Origin: Acidilobaceae archaeon
GTDB lineage: Archaea > Thermoproteota > Thermoprotei_A > Sulfolobales > Acidilobaceae
Assembly: GCA_027057815.1 (NCBI GenBank)
Contig: JALURD010000183.1
Location: 1 to 9,950, forward strand
Direction: 5' to 3'
Length of the DNA stretch: 9,950 nt
Within the stretch, counting starts at the first letter, position 1. Every line of letters begins with the position of its first letter. A program made the position numbers and the translations under genes. A model generated the notes under the pieces. The model had not been told where the DNA came from. It saw only the letters and a program-made list of their open reading frames with translations, and did no database searches. Positions 6,826 through 9,950 of the stretch are shown one piece after another.

Positions 6826-8055
6826 CTACCCCTTAACGTATTCTCTTCCAATAACTTCTCTAGCAACGATATATCTCATGATGTTCTGGGCACCCTCTGC
6901 GCCGACCAAATATGATAGCACGCCCAGTAGGCTTCTGTAAACGTTTGCTTCAACGGTATAGCTAAATGCGCCATAAACTTTCATTAGATTCTCGAGTACG
7001 TTCTTAGCTACTTCGACTGACTTTATCTTAGCAGCCGCTGCGTAGAAGTTGAGGTCCTGCGGCTTAAGGCCAGCCTCTTTCCTTATGTAAATCCTGTCAG
7101 CCATCCACGCCGCCTTATAAACGAGGAGTCGAGCAGCCTCTAGTTCGACGGCTAACTCAGCTATCGGGAAGCTAACTCCCTGGAAACTAGCTATAGGTTT
7201 ATCGTCGAAGAGTCTTCTTTGTCGGACCCACTCGATCGTCCTCTCAAGAGCCCACCTAGCCGCTCCTATGTTGGCGGCAGACACAAGGACTCTAGCCAGC
7301 GAGAATCCCTGCATTGCTATGTAGAATCCTTTGTTCTCCTCCCCTATCCTCATAGACTTAGGGACAGGTGTGTCGTTGAACTTTAGTATCCCGGTTGATA
7401 TCGCGTGGCGCCCTATCGTATCTAAGATCGCGTATTCGAACCCTTGGGGTTTCTTTCCGTTCTTGTTTCCTATGAACGCCAGCGTTGTTATGGCTTTATG
7501 CCTTGCCTCTTGAGGCCCTGATCTTGTTATAAGGAACCATGCGCCTAAGTCGAGCTGTTCTAGCCCCTCTCTCACCCCGCTTATGTATACCTTCTCGCCT
7601 GTGACCTTGTAATAGTCCCCATCGCTAACTGCCCTGGTTCTTATTCCGGCGACATCGCTGCCGCCTTGAGGCTCGGTGCTCGCTATACCAAAGAACCCTC
7701 TACCACGTCCTACCTGTGGTAAGATCTCCTGTTTTGCATCCTCAGTCCCATGAAGGTATAGTATGAATGGCCATGCGTTGTTCAGAAGAGTAAACACAGC
7801 AGTCGCCACGGCAGGGTCAGCGTATGCTACTTCCTCGACGGCTATAGCAGCTAGAGTGAACGTGCCACCCTGACCTCCATATTCCTCGGCGACTGGGATA
7901 GCGAAGAGGCCCTGCTCTCCCATTCTATGAATCGTTTCGGTCGGTATCATTCTCCTCTCGTCGTTCTCAGCCCAGCGGGGGGCCAGCTCCTTTGAGAGGA
8001 ACTCCCTGACAGACTCTCTGAAAAGTTCCTCCTCCTCGCTTAAGCGGAAATCCAA
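6826..8055 (-). CDS. Acyl-CoA dehydrogenase
   Basis: An FAD flavoenzyme introducing a trans-2 double bond into an acyl-CoA thioester, passing electrons to an electron-transfer flavoprotein. Its 409 residues match the family length and begin MDFRLSEEEELFRESVREF, the usual N-terminal helix. Visible signatures are EEYGGQGG (57-64), GIASTEPQGGSDVAGI (123-138, the first family signature that contacts FAD and substrate), RQRRLFDDKPIASFQ (278-292) and, near the end, GAEGAQNIMRYIVARE (385-400). E387 aligns with the catalytic base Glu376 of medium-chain acyl-CoA dehydrogenase in IYEGT. Chain-length preference cannot be read from the sequence. The start is TTG 8055: no ATG or GTG lies between it and the in-frame TAA upstream, and GGTG (8060-8063) precedes it by 4 nt. 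It is a single-gene unit, convergent with the NfeD-like gene; no thiolase, hydratase or ETF gene is adjacent. Confidence 0.96.
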   Translation of the reverse strand: MDFRLSEEEELFRESVREFLSKELAPRWAENDERRMIPTETIHRMGEQGLFAIPVAEEYGGQGGTFTLAAIAVEEVAYADPAVATAVFTLLNNAWPFILYLHGTEDAKQEILPQVGRGRGFFGIASTEPQGGSDVAGIRTRAVSDGDYYKVTGEKVYISGVREGLEQLDLGAWFLITRSGPQEARHKAITTLAFIGNKNGKKPQGFEYAILDTIGRHAISTGILKFNDTPVPKSMRIGEENKGFYIAMQGFSLARVLVSAANIGAARWALERTIEWVRQRRLFDDKPIASFQGVSFPIAELAVELEAARLLVYKAAWMADRIYIRKEAGLKPQDLNFYAAAAKIKSVEVAKNVLENLMKVYGAFSYTVEANVYRSLLGVLSYLVGAEGAQNIMRYIVAREVIGREYVKG

Positions 8056-8283
8056 AACACACCTACCCCCATACAGCCCACGATGAGGACTATACTGGGA
8101 GGATTAAGTGCAAACTAAGAGGAACACATTAACAGTTTCCGGTCAGGCGAGGGTACTCCGGTCATCCCGCGTCTGTGCTTAGGTCTCCTCTAAAGCGCTT
8201 CCTCATCCCGGCCGTATGATACTGTTCAGCCTGCTAGAGGATTAATCCCTCGTGGATTTAGGGCATATTCTGGGGCCGATATA
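8056..8283. promoter_or_regulatory. Divergent spacer with candidate promoters and repeated GAGGATTAA
   Basis: This 228-bp spacer separates acyl-CoA dehydrogenase from the metallo-beta-lactamase gene. For the dehydrogenase, minus-strand AGTATAGT (8089-8096) is a candidate TATA box giving a leader of about 10 nt that contains GGTG. For the hydrolase, A/T-rich candidates are GGATTAATCC (8239-8248, a perfect 10-bp palindrome) and ATTTA (8256-8260, 26 bp from the ATG). GAGGATTAA occurs twice in the same orientation (8099-8107 and 8238-8246), about 40 bp upstream of each start. TCCGGTCA occurs at 8138-8145 and 8157-8164. I see no tRNA, open frame or convincing small RNA. Confidence 0.4.
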
Positions 8284-9183
8284 ATGGATGTAGAGCCGTA
8301 CTCGTCGATGGAGGAGCCCCTGATAGACCCAGCGAATTTCTTCTTGGCCAGGGTTAACGGTAAAAACGTGCTAATTGATGCGGGACCCTCAGCGAAGCCG
8401 CCGAGCAGTTTTCCGTTGAACCTTAAAGTTGAAGCCATACTCCTCACGCACTGGCACTGGGACCACGTTAGAGGAATAACATGGGCCGCACGCAATGCGA
8501 GATACGTGTGCGCATCAGAAGAGACCATCAAAAGCATAGATCCGGGAAAAGCGTCAGAGAGAATGGCGCTAGTTGTGAGAGCGGTTTTCGGCGAATCAGA
8601 GGAGTCACTTACTGCAATGAAGCTTGTTGTGCAGGCCATGACTTCCTTCTATAGCGATGCGGCTAAAGCCTTAGGTCAAGCAAACGTTTACACGCTCAAT
8701 GAATGTCCGATAATCCGTAAAGGTTTAGTTAATTACGTAGAATGTCCTGGTCACTCGCACGACCACGTCTGCTATGTCATAGGTGATCACGCCTTTGTAG
8801 GAGATAATATGGTTCCGGGATCCTCAGTGACGTTGCTCGACTATCGGAAATACTTGGATTCAATGGTAAAACTCTTAGGTGAGAAGTGGGAGGTGGCCGC
8901 AGTTGGGCATAGAGGGCCCTTCCTAGACAAGGTTAGCGCCTCCCGGTACATAGCTGAGATTGTGAAGGGTAAACTAGAAAGGCTAGTATTCATAGCGGCC
9001 CTGGCAGGTAAAGGATGGGTCTCCCTATTCGAAGTCTTCAAGCGAGTATATGGAGGGAATCTTAGCCCTAAAGGCTTCGTTGCGGCGAGAAGCCTAGTCG
9101 GGTATGTATCGTTACTCGAAGAGCTGGGTATAGTGAAGGTTGACAGAAGTGGGGCTCCGTGGAAGATAAACGTTGATATTTAA
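8284..9183 (+). CDS. Metallo-beta-lactamase-fold hydrolase, LACTB2-like layout
   Basis: The 299-residue protein has the metallo-beta-lactamase zinc site: THWHWDH (55-61; H56, H58, D60, H61), H157 in CPGHSHDH, D174 in FVGDNM and H209 in VGHRGPF. The N-terminal strand pair FFLARVNGKNVLIDAG (19-34) is standard. After the hydrolase core, residues 230-299 look like a winged helix (VFIAALAGKGWVSLFEVFKRVYG, then LVGYVSLLEELGIV and a KVDRSGAPWKINV wing). That architecture resembles LACTB2 and related proteins, some of which are RNases, but thioesterase or glyoxalase II-like hydrolysis is equally possible; proximity to acyl-CoA dehydrogenase is only weak support for a thioesterase. ATG 8284 is used because no start codon lies in frame in the spacer just upstream. 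It has no strong Shine-Dalgarno site. Its 3' end is 9 bp from convergent rps28e. Confidence 0.85.
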   Translation: MDVEPYSSMEEPLIDPANFFLARVNGKNVLIDAGPSAKPPSSFPLNLKVEAILLTHWHWDHVRGITWAARNARYVCASEETIKSIDPGKASERMALVVRAVFGESEESLTAMKLVVQAMTSFYSDAAKALGQANVYTLNECPIIRKGLVNYVECPGHSHDHVCYVIGDHAFVGDNMVPGSSVTLLDYRKYLDSMVKLLGEKWEVAAVGHRGPFLDKVSASRYIAEIVKGKLERLVFIAALAGKGWVSLFEVFKRVYGGNLSPKGFVAARSLVGYVSLLEELGIVKVDRSGAPWKINVDI

Positions 9184-9192
9184 TGGCGGAGC

Positions 9193-9447
9193 CTATCTTC
9201 TCCTTCTGCTTAGCTTCCTAGCTTCTCTTTCTGTTTCTCTGAGTATCAATATGTCTCCAATACGTACGGGGCCCATGACGTTCCTAGTTATAATTCTCCC
9301 TTTATCTCTACCCTCCAGGATTCTAACTCTAACCTGTGTAACCTCGCCTGTCACACCCGTCCTCCCGATTATCTGAATAACCTCCGCTGGAAAGCCAAAC
9401 TCCTCTATAACATTGATCTCAGCATCTTTCTTTTCGCGTGCCGACAC
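9193..9447 (-). CDS. rps28e: Small ribosomal subunit protein eS28 (S28e)
   Basis: A small-subunit ribosomal protein found in archaea and eukaryotes but not bacteria. The 84 residues include nearly all conserved S28e blocks: GRTGVTGEVTQVRVR, LEGRDKGRIITRNV and GPVRIGDILILRETEREAR, ending in a basic KLSRRRR tail. The start is placed at GTG 9447 rather than the upstream in-frame GTG 9471. GGGGGGTG (9463-9456) lies 8 nt before GTG 9447, and a TATA-like box at 9487-9496 predicts transcription from about 9465, which is downstream of 9471. The longer form would add eight residues not usual in the family. In many archaea this gene sits with L7Ae and L24e genes; here it stands alone, convergent with the hydrolase and divergent from a small membrane protein gene. 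Confidence 0.97.
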   Translation of the reverse strand: MSAREKKDAEINVIEEFGFPAEVIQIIGRTGVTGEVTQVRVRILEGRDKGRIITRNVMGPVRIGDILILRETEREARKLSRRRR

Positions 9448-9486
9448 GCTAGCGGCACCCCCCAGCCGCACTCCGGGATTCTAGGG

Positions 9487-9496
9487 CTTATTAAAG
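9487..9496 (-). promoter_or_regulatory. Candidate TATA box for rps28e
   Basis: Minus-strand CTTTAATAAG is centred near 9491. The usual 26-bp offset puts the transcription start near 9465, giving an 18-nt leader that contains the GGGGGGTG ribosome-binding site. Position and composition are the only evidence. Confidence 0.5.
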
Positions 9497-9630
9497 TGAC
9501 CTGCAGGGCTGTTTACCTCAAATAGCAAGTGCGTATAATAACTCTGAGCTACGCTAAACTAGATAGGTGCAAGTGGAATGAATTTACACACTCTTTTACC
9601 CTATGGAAAAACATTGTTCTTAGATGTTTC

Positions 9631-9638
9631 GGGGGGTG
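9631..9638 (+). promoter_or_regulatory. Shine-Dalgarno site of the small membrane protein
   Basis: GGGGGGTG lies 8 nt before ATG 9647. The same octamer at the same spacing precedes rps28e, which supports choosing ATG 9647 over the earlier in-frame ATG 9578. Confidence 0.65.
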
Positions 9639-9662
9639 CAGATCATATGACAGATCATATGA
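9639..9662. repeat. Perfect 12-bp tandem repeat spanning the start codon
   Basis: CAGATCATATGA occurs twice in direct succession (9639-9650 and 9651-9662). Each copy holds an ATG in the same frame (9647 and 9659), so the repeat duplicates the start codon and gives the N-terminus MTDHMSG. Each unit also contains the palindrome ATCATATGA-like core CATATG. A slippage duplication of the initiation region is the simplest origin. Confidence 0.9.
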
Positions 9663-9865
9663 GTGGGGCTATGGGAGGTTTCATGGGAATAGGCTGGCTG
9701 TGGGGTCTACTAATACTAATTTTGGCTATAGTCCTAGTGTATGCTCTAATAACATCGCTTTCCAGGCCCCCAGTGAGAGAGGAGGAAAGGCTCGAGAGAA
9801 CGTTGGAGAAGCTGGAAAGGAAGATTGAGAGGTTAGAGGAGAAGCTCGAGAAAGAGAAGAGGTAG
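9647..9865 (+). CDS. Small single-helix membrane protein with C-terminal coiled coil
   Basis: I do not recognise a named family. From ATG 9647 the protein is 72 residues: a short Met/Gly-rich N-terminus, one strong membrane helix (about residues 13-36, IGWLWGLLILILAIVLVYAL), a short SLSRPPV linker and a highly charged helix to the end. Hydrophobic residues in that helix fall at steps 0, 4, 7, 11, 14 and 18 (L, L, L, I, L, L), a perfect heptad pattern, so an oligomeric coiled coil of about 20 residues facing the cytoplasm is likely. The layout resembles small SHOCT-like membrane proteins, but the SHOCT motif is absent. GGGGGGTG 8 nt upstream supports this start; ATG 9578 would add 23 residues with no clear site, and ATG 9659 would remove four. 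A frame at 9529-9828 overlaps it but lacks a plausible protein pattern. Confidence 0.7.
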   Translation: MTDHMSGAMGGFMGIGWLWGLLILILAIVLVYALITSLSRPPVREEERLERTLEKLERKIERLEEKLEKEKR

Positions 9866-9950
9866 TTAAAAAGAGCATGATGTAAGATTAACTAATCTCT
9901 CAACATGTTTACTATTCCTTTGTGCAATTAAATCGTGTTAGCTATAGGAT
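9866..9950. other. Noncoding window end, possible weak terminator
   Basis: After the small membrane protein gene the sequence is A/T-rich with no open frame that I can support. An imperfect palindrome AGATTA-AC-TAATCT (9885-9898) is followed by the T-rich stretch TTTACTATTCCTTT (9908-9921). Archaeal termination usually follows T-runs, so the latter could end the transcript, but the run is interrupted and the call is weak. Confidence 0.25.

Noticed and set aside
6811..6830. Possible hairpin terminator between the NfeD-like gene and acyl-CoA dehydrogenase
   Set aside because: GGCTA occurs as a direct repeat rather than as a stem, and no T-run follows.
8138..8164. TCCGGTCA direct repeat
   Set aside because: Two 8-mers in mid-spacer with no relation to a start or TATA box; too short to claim as an operator.
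8145..8215. C/D box-like small RNA on the minus strand (two GGGATGA boxes, CTAA and CTGA)
   Set aside because: The boxes deviate from RTGATGA, guide lengths are irregular (about 20 and 15 nt) and the second motif pair is poor.
9173..9376. Plus-strand open frame opposite rps28e
   Set aside because: It is the antisense of a firmly identified ribosomal protein gene.
1..9950. Mobile elements, CRISPR arrays or defence genes
   Set aside because: No transposase, integrase, inverted-repeat pair, regularly spaced repeat or defence motif was seen on either strand.

Overview
The window reads as chromosomal DNA of a thermophilic, probably aerobic or microaerophilic archaeon of the Thermoproteota (Crenarchaeota). 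Signs are the archaeal/eukaryotic ribosomal protein S28e, TATA-type promoters about 26-27 bp upstream of starts, strong use of AGG/AGA and ATA codons, frequent GTG and TTG starts, very tight packing with overlapping ends, and GGGGGGTG-type Shine-Dalgarno sites. A heme O synthase, a UbiE-like methyltransferase and an acyl-CoA dehydrogenase together suggest a respiring heterotroph. Genus cannot be told from this sequence alone. No insertion sequence, CRISPR array, tRNA, rRNA or phage gene was seen.

Layout. 33-1121 (+): MoaA-type radical SAM enzyme of molybdo/tungstopterin synthesis; its tail overlaps by 130 bp the convergent membrane protein at 992-1753 (-), which is itself joined by a GTGA start/stop overlap to heme O synthase ctaB (1750-2631, -). 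A 92-bp divergent promoter region follows. 2724-4920 (+): hutG-hutI, the last two steps of histidine breakdown (imidazolonepropionate to formimidoylglutamate to glutamate plus formamide), with overlapping ends. 4910-5617 (-): a stand-alone JAMM/MPN+ metalloprotease-like protein. Divergent from it, 5663-6816 (+): a UbiE-like methyltransferase and a short NfeD-family membrane protein. 6826-8055 (-): acyl-CoA dehydrogenase. After a 228-bp divergent spacer, 8284-9183 (+): a metallo-beta-lactamase-fold hydrolase with a C-terminal winged-helix-like region. 9193-9447 (-): ribosomal protein S28e. 9647-9865 (+): a 72-residue protein with one membrane helix and a coiled-coil tail, whose start codon lies in a 12-bp tandem repeat.

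How it fits together. Most of the window is core metabolism: cofactor synthesis (MoaA, CtaB, perhaps quinone methylation), amino-acid catabolism (HutG/HutI) and fatty-acid or branched-chain acyl-CoA oxidation. The genes form short divergent and convergent units rather than one large operon. The parts I cannot assign are the membrane protein coupled to ctaB, the JAMM protein and the small coiled-coil membrane protein; these are the best places to look for something new. I found no convincing new multi-gene system.
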